Shown: in pieces, positions 34,963 through 46,325 of the stretch | Layout: every line of letters starts with the position of its first letter | How positions within the stretch are numbered: the stretch's first letter is position 1 | Assembly: GCA_021234155.1 (NCBI GenBank) | Contig: JAJEKV010000221.1 | Location: forward strand, 498,001-562,000 | Source: Isoetes taiwanensis | Lineage: Eukaryota > Streptophyta > Lycopodiopsida > Isoetales > Isoetaceae | Direction: 5' to 3' | Length of the DNA: 64,000 nucleotides | The notes under the pieces: model-generated | The model's input: the letters and a program-made list of their open reading frames with translations, nothing else | What the model was told of the DNA's origin: nothing | Database searches by the model: none | Program-made: the position numbers and the translations under genes

Positions 34963-35730
34963 TGATACGATTCATGTATATTTGGGAAGTTGGAATAACA
35001 CAGAATCATAGAACCCACAATGAAATAATAGAACACAGGACTAAAGAAGGTTTATTCATGCACAATTGATATGGCAGCACCATTAACCACCCAACCGGAT
35101 CCACTGGGTTATGGCAAAACACAAGTGCTCTATGGCAAATACAAATCTCTGGCGTTGGGTTATTGGCCCTCCAGGCTAATCTCACTACTCCAAGTAGCCA
35201 CTATAAGAAAGTAATTGTAAATCTGTAAAGTCGCTGTAGCAGTAATTTGTGACCCCCTGTCACATTTTTGGCCATTACTCTCTCATACGGATGAACTACG
35301 ATATTCGCCGCCCCAATTCGTAACCTAGACTCCGAGCCGGTTCCAACGAGGTAAAGGTTGCTGCAATCGGACCTCTGGTTACCGAGATATATCCAAGAAG
35401 TTTAGGTTCTATTTATACATCTCTCTGCGACTTTAGCCTTTTTTAGCAGGCAGTTGCCTTTTATATCAAAATATCTCTATGCCTTTAATTAGATTATATG
35501 ACTTATCATATGGGACATTATCTATGATCTTTTTCTCAACCAATAATCATCCCAATGATAGTGCCTCGACCCCTTCCATAAATATCAATGGTTCTCCACA
35601 CCCAAATGCTATGTTATCCTATGCCCCTTTATATTATTAGGCGACCTTAGGAATAACATTTACATAGTATTTGCCATAATTCCAATAACCCATTCGCCGT
35701 GGACCACTCCCCCGTGCTTTCTCCATATCA
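34963..35730 (-). repeat. Shared full-length LTR between units 2 and 3 (768 bp)
   Basis: TGATACGATTC to TCCATATCA, the same length as 37260-38027. Confidence 0.9.
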
Positions 35731-37259
35731 ATCCATCCCTTCTCAAGATAGATCGTCCGCGATCGTCCAAGATACGCTCAATTTCAGTCCATCCCTTCTC
35801 AAGAAGGTTCACCCCGTGTTCATCCAAGATACGCTCCATTTCAATCCATCCTTTCTCAAGATGGATCTTCCATGGTCATCACCAGTCTGAAAGTTTTATA
35901 ATCCCTGCAAAACTCCAGAAGTAGTTACGGATATCCGCGTACTTCCACAGTATGATGTATCCCTTGTACCTCCGTGGTACGTTATTATTTTTCGTACCTC
36001 CACGGTACTACTTGATTGTATCGCCACCACGATACAGTGTATCTCCAAGATACATATGCAACTTTTGTCAAGCCAATTGTGTTGCAATCACAATTACTAG
36101 TATTCAAAAGTATACATCTTATGCTCTCTTGTTCAAGCCGATTGTGCTACAGACACAATCACTAGTCTACTAAGAGGCATTCCCTATCTAGTATACCATG
36201 TTCAAGCCTACTATGTTGCAATCATAGTTGCTAGTCTACCATGGGTATACACAACAAAAGTGTCTATTCTTTATTCCAAATAAAGGAATTCAACTTAGGA
36301 ACTTTACCCATAAGCCTGTCCCATAGGAAACAATTTGAGCGTCCATATCCTTGACAGCTTTTATGTAAAGTGTCCCCCCCAATGCTTAACACTAAGCAAA
36401 CCCGCAAATAAGTTCAAGTGTTAATATAGATGACTTCCTAAGTCAAATATTTATGTAAATGACTCCCAATCAGTCTCTCAGGTCACCACGATCTGACTCC
36501 GCAATCCCAAGCAGGATGCTTTTGCGGTTCTCCATACTCAGGCTTAAAGATTGGAATTTACACAGGCTAAAATGACCAAGATGAACTTCTAGAGATGGCA
36601 AGAGGTTATGGCTGGTAGTTTGGCTATTATGATAAAGCAGAGCTCAATATTTTGCAGCAGTGGTTTACTTGTCTCCATGACAAGCTATTTGTCTCCATGA
36701 CAACTCGTCTCCACGATAAACTACTTGTCTCCATGATAAGCTTTTCCATGACAACCTAGCAGTCATCCTTATTATTCCATAATCCCCAAAGGATCATAGA
36801 AGTTTCCCCAATAATCCGAACTCGTTCACAACAAGTCAGTCCATATACTTCGAGCATTCTCCACGAAAGCACCGAGTTTTCTTTTTCTCTGCTACTGATG
36901 CTCCAGATTCGCTTGCAGCAATGGTCACCAAATCCACCTCAGTTCCATTAACTTCTCTAATATTAAAATCATATGATTTCCCTTCATGTATAAAGGCGGA
37001 TAATCCAAATATCTTCTTGTGATCCCCAAAATGATAATCTCCTCTTCATTCCATTGCCATGCTCCAGCAAAATAAGAGCTAATAGTAAATCTTGCAGCAC
37101 ATACAAGAACAATGATCTTTACAGCCCTCTGGGAAATTCCTAGCTCTATCGTTTCTTATCTCTTTAATTCCTCTCATAGATTAGTGAGTCTAAATTCCAC
37201 TGGTAATCCCATTGCCCATGGTTCCCAAAAGAATCGAAAATCTCCGCTCTGATACCACT
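35731..37259 (-). mobile_element. Interior unit 3 (non-coding, hairpin-rich)
   Basis: Complete interior of 1529 bp with three copies of the purine-rich tract (35731-35870), the microhairpin series (35938-36235), the 'cttgtctccatgacaag' repeats (36667-36750) and the primer-binding site at 37246-37257. Confidence 0.8.
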
Positions 37260-38027
37260 TGATACGATTCATGTATATTTGGGAAGTTGCAATAACACAG
37301 AATCATAGAACCCACAATGAAATAATAGAACACCGGACTAAAGAAGCTTTATTCATGCACAATTGATATGGCAGCACCATTAACCACCCAACCGGATCTA
37401 CTGGGTTATGGCAAAACACAAGTGCTCTATGGCAAATACAAAGCTCTGGCGTTGGCTTATTGGCCCTCCAGGCTAATCTCACTACTCCAAGTAGCCACTA
37501 TAAGAAAGTAATTGCAAATCTGTAAAGTCGCTGTAGCAGTAATTTGTGATCCCCTGTCATGTTTTTGGCCATTACTCTCTCATACGGATGAACTACGATA
37601 TTTGTCACCCCAATTCGGAAGCTAGACTCCGAGCCAGTTCCAACGAGGTAAAGGTTGCCACAATCGGACCTCTGGTTACCGAGATATATCCATGAAGTTT
37701 AGGTTCTATTTATACATCTCTCTGCGACTTTATCCTTTTTTAGCAGGCAGTTGCCTTTTATATCAAAATATCTCCTTGCCTTTAATTAGATTATATGACT
37801 TATCATATGAGACATTATCTATGATCTTTTTCTCAACCAATAATTATCCCAATGATAGTGCCTCGACCCCTTCCATAAATATCAATGGTTCTTCACACCC
37901 AAATGCTATGTTATCCTATTCCCCTTTATATTATTAGCTGACCTTGGGAATAACATTTACATAGTATTTGCCGTAATTCCAATAACCCATTCGCCGTGGA
38001 CCACTCCCCCGTGCTTGCTCCATATCA
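37260..38027 (-). repeat. Outer right LTR of the array (768 bp)
   Basis: Full-length copy ending TATCA at 38027. The next base begins L1-related sequence. Confidence 0.9.
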
Positions 38028-40835
38028 CTATTCTTCAGAATGAATACTTGAGTAATAAGATCATGCTCTCATCTTCTCAATCAAAGAAGAATCTTGAGGA
38101 AGACTATATTTATAAATCCTATTCTACACAGGTTAAGAATCAAGGCAGAACAAAGTCATCTACATCAAATATATCTACTCATACTTTTGAGGACAAAAGA
38201 GATTCATTAATTCTGAAAATACAATATAATGCAGAAAAAAACCAAGTCAATCTTGCTAGTAATGCTATTGGCAATTTAAATGGAGATGGTACAGGAGATT
38301 CCACCAATAGGGACAACACAAAAGGGATGCCTGGACCTGCAAAAGAGATCTCTACTGGTTTGGTTTATTCTAATAAGTTTCTCATGCATCCCCTATTCCG
38401 TTGTCTACTCCTATCCAAGTTGACCTACTCTCTGAACCTCTGAACTTTGCTCATGGAAATTTGTTTACCAATGACCTAATTGACCTTTCCTCTCCTATAG
38501 ACTTCATTCCCCCTGGCCCAACTAAGGACAATATACAATAAAAATTCGAAACTCAATTGGCTAGCCTGCAGGAAGGCTTAACTCAGAGGATGGACCACAT
38601 GAGAAAAAATAGTAACAGCTCGGATGAATTAACAGAATTGGATTGTGAATTTGTCCTGGATACTCCTGTGAGAACCTATAACAGTGATGTGCTGAAGGAC
38701 ATTGCAAATGTGGAGTCTTCACCTCTGTCAAGGCAAGTTCTCACACCCAACTATTGTGAATAAACTTTCTGATAATACTATAATGGTCAATAAAGAGCCA
38801 AGGGTTAATAAGCTATTTGAGTTTGTGACTGGGGGAGATGTCTCCTGATGAAGGTATTCTAAATGTCTCGTCCTCCATTCCTAATTCTTCCTTTTCTGGA
38901 AAAGAAAATTGGGATAATGATTTCTATCTTCTTAAGCCTTCCTATAATAAAGTAAAAGGTAGAGGCAAAAAGAAAGATTACAAGTGTTCTTTGAAAGAGA
39001 ATACTCATGCTGCCAATACTAGAAGCAACAAAAAGAAAAAAGGGAAATTTATTTGAGTCTCTCTCTTTCTCTTGATCCTTTTGTTCCTTCCTCAATGAAG
39101 ATTCTCTCCTGGAATCTCAGGGGTATTAAAGGTGCCCTCGGAAGAAGATGAACTATCTCTCAGATAAAAGTTTATAATGTAGATGCAGATATTATTATGC
39201 TCCAAGAACTTAGATTGCCTTCTTTTGAAAGTGCTAATCTGGCGGATTGGATCTACCTTGGTAGCTCCTCTATTTGGATTGAGGCTAATGGAACTTCTGG
39301 TGGTCTTTGCATTATTTGAAAATCTCTCTCTCATAAGTAGCTTTATAACAATCCTAGCAGAATGTGGCATGCAGTCATACTAATGTCTTTTTTGGGCTAA
39401 TCAACATCTATGCTTCTATTAATTCTGCTGTTAGAAGTGCCCTTCGGGTTGAAACTCACGGATGGTTAACCTTGCAAAATATTTGCAAAATATTTATGAT
39501 TGGATAATTGGTGGAGAATTTAATAATACATCCAATTGGGGCCAAAAGCTTGGTAACAAGTTGAACATGAATTCTTCAGAGAGATCAAACTGGGATTCTC
39601 TCCTTTCACGTCAATCCCTTCACTTGGTTCCTTCTTCTACTGCCAAGTTTACCTGGTCAAACAAGAGATCTGGACAAGATAGAGTCTTTTGTGCTCTTGA
39701 TAGATCTATTTATCGAATCCTAATAGTGACTTTTGGGATAACTGTTATGTTTCAAGTGATGAATCAACCACAATTTCGGATCACCAGCCTCAGTTCCTTA
39801 TCTAGATTTGCCAATACTCCTTTCAAATTTAATTGTTCTCTTCTTGGTTCAGCTTCTTTCTGTGAAGACTTCAAAAAGTTCTACATGGATCTTTTCAGAG
39901 TTCAAATTAGGAACTCAATGAAGAGGTTTTATGCAAACATTAAAGCCATCAAACATTGGATTAAAGGTTGAATAAAAGGTAAGAATCAAGCATGAATGAA
40001 AAAAAAGAGAGCTTCTCAATCAGATGAAGTTAATCAGATCTGTCCTCCAATCAGATTTTTATAACGTAAATTTGCATCTTGATGAGGATGGACTTGAGAA
40101 AACTATTAAAAACATTGAAGAATTTGAAGCCAAATCTGCTATCATCTGCTGTAAGATTAAGTATATTAAAGATCTTGATCATGGAAATTCCAAATTCTTT
40201 TTTAGGGTAGCAAAGAACAAAAACCTAAAGAAGAGTATTTCTCTGATCCAAGATGACAATGATGTTCCTATTTCCTCCTAGGATCAAATCTCTTCCTTCT
40301 TCCACTCCAGATATATTTGTTCTCTTCTCACCCTAATTCCACCTCTTTTACGGTCAATGCTGAAAGGTTTATTTCCCTTATCAATAATATGGTTGACTTC
40401 ATTCTTTCTTTAGATGATAATATTGTGGTTGTTTCCTCTGCAGATGAAGTCTTAAAGGTTATTAAAAGCTTTGCCAGTGGTAAATCCCCTGGGCTAGACG
40501 GACTTCCTCCTGAATTTCACCGTCATTTCTGGGAGACCATGAAGGATGACTTCATGAGATTTATCAATGGTTTCTGGGCCACTAATCATTTACATACCTC
40601 CATCTCTAGTGGTTTAATTTCCCTTATTCCAAAAGTGGATTTTCCCTCTCATTTTTTTTTTTTATTGGAGGTTTATCTCCCTTTGTAATGCTTCCCACAA
40701 AATCTGTGCTAAAATTATTGCTTTGAGAACCAAGCCTCATCTTCAAACTAATATTAGTCTGAATCAGTCTGCTTTCCTCTCGATAGGTACATTTTAGACA
40801 ATCATATTTGTGCTATGGAATATAAGTTTCAAATA
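38028..40835 (+). mobile_element. L1-type LINE fragment (endonuclease and start of RT), degraded
   Basis: From 39097 the APE endonuclease begins MKILSWNLRGIKG, as in plant L1 elements, with DADIIMLQELRL, a GEFN-type motif (about 39510), FTWSNKRSGQDR, and ISDHQPQF (about 39770). The RT starts with GKSPGLDGLPPEFHRHFW, SGLISLIPKVD and RFISLCNASHKICAKI (40470-40740), then NQSAFLS and DNHICAMEYK at about 40830, where recognisable sequence ends before the YxDD box. Upstream frames at 38060-39056 are Ser/Asn/Lys-rich and may be the ORF1-side linker. Many stops and shifts are present. LINEs usually lose the 5' end. This one lacks the 3' end. Confidence 0.85.
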
Positions 40836-43554
40836 TGTGTAACTTTTTCTTTATTATCTGAACCTGAATCAAATGAATTTACAACTACGTTCGACAATTA
40901 TGATTTTCAAATATCTTTTCTATATTGAGAAACAAAATCAAATGTAGGAATCAAGGATAAAAGCATGTTAGAGTGTGCCTTAAAAAGTATTATTTAGAAA
41001 TTATAGATGTACTCAAAAGTAGCCAGAACTAGATACTGGGTACATGTGTAATATCTTAATGAAAGGTACGTTTTAAAATTGACTTATTTCATTTGGCATC
41101 TGATAGCATTATCTTTATCTTAACTATGAATATTAACATGCCCTTGACTTTTTTGTGTGTTTTGAATTCGTTTTAATGAAAAGAAAACTAAGAAAGTATC
41201 CAGCCCATAGTACCTAATATAACTACTTTTGCAGGTTCCAAATGTGGTACATCCTAACATGTTTTCATCCCACAACTATGCCTTAAACCTCACAGACATA
41301 ATTGTATTACACTTTCATAAGCCTTTGCTTAGACCTGCGAGCAATTTACCCCTCATTTTGACCTAGAGCTTGCAAGCTAATGAAGAGTCAATGTGCAGGA
41401 AAATCACTTTCAAACTTTTAATTCAACTTCGTATGCTTTTTCCATGATGTCATGTATGCGAAATAAGACAGCAACAAATGGGAGTATGTATGATTGGCAT
41501 CCAAATACCAGAGTACATAATTTAGAGACCTGGAATGGAAATTTCAAGAAACTGGATGTCTCCAAATTTAAGCAAGATTCAACAATGTTAGTTATTGAAA
41601 AAATGATTCAACAAAGAAATAGACCTAATATGGGCAAGATGCGATTTGCAGGCTCTGATTATATGCCATAATTTAAGGATTGATCCATATTTTTATGCAA
41701 TCAACAATGATACACAAGCATGCCAAAACAGAAAATAAGCCATCAAGAATCCAAGAACACTATTTCAAGTAGACTATACACACCATTTTACCAAAAAGCG
41801 CAAGATAATGGCACTCATGCAAGATAGATGGGAATGATAGCTGATCAACCATAAACTTCAAGGATTCTTTGGTGATTCTTCAATTTGAAAAAAATACATA
41901 TGTTGAAGAAAAGCTCTTAACCACTGGCCCTTGCAGGTTATTTTAATCTAGCCATTGCCCACTGTTTCGATCACAACAATTCCATAATTTCTCAAATATT
42001 CTCTTCTTGAACAACCCAAATATGCCATCCATATCTAAAAGTCATACTTATACACAGCATCCGCTACCTTTAATTCTTGTGCAATTACTGCATCCAAACC
42101 CAATCAAACCTCGATCACTATAAACACATCGAAGCATAATTTTCAGATAAAAAACATGTCCCAAAGCCATCCCTACTAGACAAACGTGACATCTGTTATC
42201 ATTGCTTACAAGATCATTAAACAACTGGGTGCAGACTAGAGGCATCATCTGGTCTGAGCAGACAATATGTGCAGCAGTCAAACCCTAACACGACTTCTTT
42301 TCCCCAAAACGACCAGCTTCCAACATGTGCCAATGTGGACAAAATGTTGGAACATATAATCCAAAATTGAAAATGCTTTATATAGGTTTAGATAACTTGA
42401 TAGAGTCTGCATAATTAGTTTTGTATTCGTTTAAGGTATTTTACGCATGGTTTGGAATAAGATTTTGGTGGCGTATAAGAAAACTACTTTTTTGTTTTTT
42501 GTATATGGCCCTTGCTTTTTTCAATTTTTTTTGGGCGTTAGCGCAGTAGTCCAGGAATAGAATCCTACATTAGATGGATGTGAGGCCAAGGAGCCTGCTC
42601 ACTGGCAGACGAATGAGGGTTGTGTTGCTTTGCTCTTGGGCTTTGTTGCGGCAAAGGCCTGAGTTTGTTTCTTCCCTCTTTTTCTTCTTCACTACAGACA
42701 ATGTTGTGCATTCATAGGTTTACAATAGGGTAGTTGATGTTGGTCTCTTTATGACTGTTCAATTAACATACACCGTGTCATGTTTTTTGTTTTTTCATGT
42801 GGTCTAAGCAGAGCAGGGGCTATGGAGGGTAGGCTTGGATGCCATGATTCCTGGATGAAAGGTTCTGTTCGACCTTTGGCCACAACTGTCAAGTCGAAAG
42901 CAGCCTAATAGCACTTCTAGTCGGAACTCTGCAGTTGTCTTATTTTGGCTCTTTTTTTGTTAGAATTTTTCTTCTGTTTTTCTTATGTCTCGATATTTAA
43001 TTCGAGAGGGAGTGGTTGTCAGGAGCAAGAGTATGAGAAAGAAAGCTGTAAATGTTTATGTTAACCCTTGGACCCAAGTATCTTAGTGAATATACAATAA
43101 GTTAAAATTATCCTTAGCCAAATCATTGGGGGATATTATTATCTAATGTATGATAGGACAAGTTATAAACCATAAGCTAATCTAAGAACCTTAGAAAAGA
43201 TAGTAAACTATTATTATAGCTAAGAAAGATACGCATCTATTATATCGATGGGCACAAAGGGGTTCCTTTAATGTTAAAAAGGGACTTGGGCTAAATATAA
43301 GGACGTCATTCAAGTAAGGCTTATCAAGGGATACCTTTACCTTTTTATAAAGGAAGTGAATGTTATATAAGGAGGGAACTATGTAAGCGTATGTGGGAGG
43401 GGGGAAGCTTGTTTCTATCCCAATTGAAGATCTAAGCCAAATCCTAAGCCTAGCCTATTCCTCAAATCCTCAAATTTGTGTTTTTGCTACAAAGGATTTG
43501 TAGTGGCTAACTTGCGTTATCTCCTTTGGACTTGTAGAATGCGATTATATATTT
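40836..43554. other. Stretch without a recognisable gene
   Basis: Open frames at 41393-41671 and 42048-42281 show no domain. The 43020-43500 portion (TATATAAGG at about 43367) looks LTR- or promoter-like but has no partner copy in the window. Confidence 0.4.
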
Positions 43555-44940
43555 TTGTATGAGGCATGCTCAGTCGTATCACATCGGCATGATGTTGGTG
43601 ATGGTAGCATTGAGTGCGTCGGGGTTGCCCCTCTCCCCACACTCTTTGGCCTATACATTGATCGGTTGGAAGATTGGCTCGAACATGGAGGTGCGCGGGG
43701 CACATCTCATGCATCACACAATCCGGCAACTCATATATCTTCGGCGATGTCAACCTCATGGCCTATACTCGAGCACATGCAACGTCACTGGATGCTCTTG
43801 ACACTTTTGCCAATTTCGGCATGCGAGTTAACTTGGCCAAAACTAGGGTCTTTGCTAGTTGCATCATCCGTCGACCAAGGCTTCCCACATTCACTTACTG
43901 GGGGAGGAGGTAGAGGTGGCTCCGACCTACAAGTATTTGGGGATTGAGTTCTCAACTACCACTCATTGGGATGCAGCTATCGGGTTGCGGGTCACGGCGG
44001 GTTGGAAAGCATTGTATGCCATGCGAGAACAATAGCCACAAAGTAGAGTTGTATGCACGGGGCCACCGGTCACATTTGTTTGGGCCTTGGTTGAGCCGGT
44101 CCTTTTGTATGGGGCGAAGTGTGGGGTCGGTGATATCCCTCAACACTGGAATGACCTTGGCGGTGCGAGTCTGAAGGCCTTCTTGGCACGGGCCACGGGG
44201 GTCAAGTCCGCGGTTCCGTGCGAGATCCTACTCCGGGAGGCAGGCTTTCTACCCCTTCGCGGCTGCATTGGAGCGCCATGTCGTTTACTTCCAAAAGGTG
44301 GTCACTATAGGCTGATACACGCTTGCCCCCACCTTGCTTTGGCCCACGGCGATGGGTCCCCTAGCGCTGAAATCTATTGGAAAGACAAGCAAGCTTCGGT
44401 GGTTCTCACTTTTGGGGTGTGCGAGCAAGCAGAATCGTCAGTCGGGACAAAGAAAGATCGCGAGGCACTTAAAGCGTACCTAGATGCTACTTTCCTTCAT
44501 TATTTCACGGGATCGCGAGGCTCTAACGCATGTTAAGGCGGCACACTATCGGTAGCAAGTCAATCCTAGGCTCACAAGAGGCCCACACCGATACTTGTAC
44601 ACCCGGTACGCCCATGAAGAAGCCTTGACTTATAGCTTCCATTCGCACGGGTGCACATCGCCTCCGCATTGAAGCAGTGGCGTTGGGCTCGGGAACCACG
44701 AGAACAAAGGCTTTGCCGATGTTGTTGCCACCGGTAGCGATTGAGGATGAATGTCATACCCTCCAGATCTGCCCAGCATTTGCCCACATCCGAGAGCGAT
44801 ATGTTCGATTACTAGTGCCTGGCCAGCCGTTGCATCAGTTATTGACTACAGCATCAGTGGGATTGTTGGGGTCATACCTCCAGGAGGTTATGGATGCACG
44901 GACTCGTTTGTGTCCTACGGGACGGTATTGAACTGTCCTA
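43555..44940 (+). pseudogene. LINE family B, RT and C-terminal fragment
   Basis: The RT motif LFGLYIDRLEDWLE (about 43645) is followed, in other frames, by a degraded catalytic region (FGDVNLMAY), FGMRVNLAKTR, YKYLGIEF (about 43935), GWKALYAM, VEPVLLYGAK (about 44090) and the zinc-knuckle region DECHTLQICPAFAHIRERY (about 44744). The last four have clear counterparts at 63690-62780 on the minus strand. At least four frame changes are needed. The expected YxDD is not intact. Confidence 0.75.
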
Positions 44941-45183
44941 TGCAATTAAGCATGATTTCATTCATTGGATAAAATAACGCAATTTTGAGAATTTTCAGCA
45001 CACCTTATTTGCTCAAGCACGAATACTTTCACCTAGTTCTCGAGCCCAACAAACATGAGGCAATTAACACACATATACATACAAATTATGTGTTATACTT
45101 GTACGTGTACATGATACTTGTAGAAGCCCAATAATGGCCCTACATTCTACACCAATAATTCACATCAATAATTTTCACTTCAC

Positions 45184-45190
45184 TATAAAA
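45184..45190 (+). promoter_or_regulatory. Possible TATA box before the 45227 ORF
   Basis: TATAAAA at about 40 nt upstream of ATG 45227 would place transcription start just before the ATG. Position and sequence fit, but no further support exists. Confidence 0.35.
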
Positions 45191-45226
45191 ACAGCTCGAC
45201 TCGGGGGTAGAGATCATTCATCTCCC

Positions 45227-45358
45227 ATGGCTTCCTCGATGCCTCGTCCAGAGCACATCCGATCTTTCAAGTGCTACTTGAGCTACAACGATCTGAATGA
45301 ATGCGCAAGAAATGGTGTTAATTTTGTACAGTGTGCCAGCATGCTTATTACTGCTAAG
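45227..45358 (+). pseudogene. Fragment of an unrecognised protein (PRPE...NDL motif)
   Basis: ATG 45227 gives MASSMPRPEHIRSFKCYLSY, then NDLNECARNGVNF. A second copy of this segment occurs at 57850-58014 with the same pattern P-R-P-E-x-I-x-S-x2-C-x4-N-D-L-x2-C-x3-G. Reading continues into a LINE-tail-like repeat at about 45345, so the natural end is lost. I do not know the family. It could be a small host gene family or part of a repeat. Confidence 0.4.
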
Positions 45359-45490
45359 GTTTTTCCCTCGAAAACCCTTCGGGACGGGGGGTTTTTAATC
45401 CTGTCAGTAATACGCTTGCCGCTCTCTTTTTGTTTGGCTCCCATAGGCCAATTGGTCTCCGTGGACGCTAAAAAACCTATTCTATTCTTT
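45345..45490 (+). repeat. LINE B-type 3' end with (TATTC)n tail
   Basis: Shares 'ttattactg', 'ggtttttccct', 'aaaaccctt', 'cccataggccaattggtctc', 'gtggac' and a TATTC tail with 60526-60674. Its last part also resembles the 3' end of the family B LINE at 62461 (reverse strand). Confidence 0.65.
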
Positions 45491-46280
45491 CTTTGGAAGA
45501 CTCTTGCTCAAGGACAACCCGGTTGGGTGGTGAGCTTACCCGGAAGGGTGGATTTATGCTTACTTGACTTGTTTCTTGACGATTGTTTTTGCAGTAGATC
45601 TTTGGAGACTAGCTAATCGTATCAGGAGGCTTTTATCTGGGGTAGCTTACTTACATGTCTGTTATTTGAGCTTATTACATAGACATGAACTCTGGAGGCC
45701 AATCTGGAGGCCAATGTGCTTGAAGATTCATTTCCTTCAAACCCTCTTGCAATGTGCTTGAAGATTCATTTCCTTCAAACCCTCTTGCTTTTTTACTTAC
45801 GGCAGATGCCATAGCTGCGAGTGCCAACATATTGAAAACTAGCACAAATGCCAAGCATGGCCTTAGTCAGGACATCTCCGACTCTAAAGCTAGATTTGGA
45901 GGTATAGCCGCTTCTATCTAGGCAGATACTTGTGAAGTTGAGGTAGCGGTATCAGGACACCATAGCCAGATTCTTGGGGTTGCATGGGGCATAGAGCAGC
46001 TAGGTGTTCTTAGGGACTGAGGAGCAACATGCATACGTAGCAGCATGGGTTCGATTGCAGCCTCCTCTGTGTTTTGGCTTCAATTGTTTCACTTTCTCAA
46101 TTTTTGTTTTGCACCATTGACACGAGTACATTTTTTTTCCCCAATAATATAGCCTTTAAGGGATATAATATAGAATATTCTATAAATCAAGGGCTCCAAA
46201 TCAAATTTCCTAAAAGACCAATAAAAATATAATAATTGTATTTTATGGTTCATTTTAGTACCTGAGCATTTGTTTTATAA

Positions 46281-46325
46281 GAATAGAATAGATTTTTCAG
46301 CGTCTACAAAGACCATAAAGCCATG
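46281..46325 (-). repeat. LINE 3' tail, minus strand
   Basis: The reverse complement reads 'atggtctttgtagacgctg' then 'aaaaatctattctattctt', matching the terminal bases of the other (TATTC)n tails. The body of the element is not recognisable beyond this. Confidence 0.5.

Larger units (their letters stand above)
20250..38027 (-). mobile_element. Tandem array of a non-autonomous LTR retrotransposon
   Basis: Four LTRs (20250-20336 partial, 21855-22383, 34963-35730, 37260-38027) alternate with three related ~1.5-kb interiors, so neighbouring units share LTRs. Complete LTRs are 768 bp, start TGATA and end TATCA, and are followed by a site matching the initiator-Met-tRNA primer-binding site. The interiors code for no gag or pol, so the element would need proteins in trans. 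The middle interior is split by the segment 22962-34044. Shared-LTR arrays can arise by recombination between LTRs of neighbouring or sister copies (inference). Confidence 0.8.

Noticed and set aside
43020-43554. Solo LTR
   Set aside because: A TATATAAGG box and LTR-like composition are present, but no TG/CA borders with a target duplication and no partner copy could be identified.
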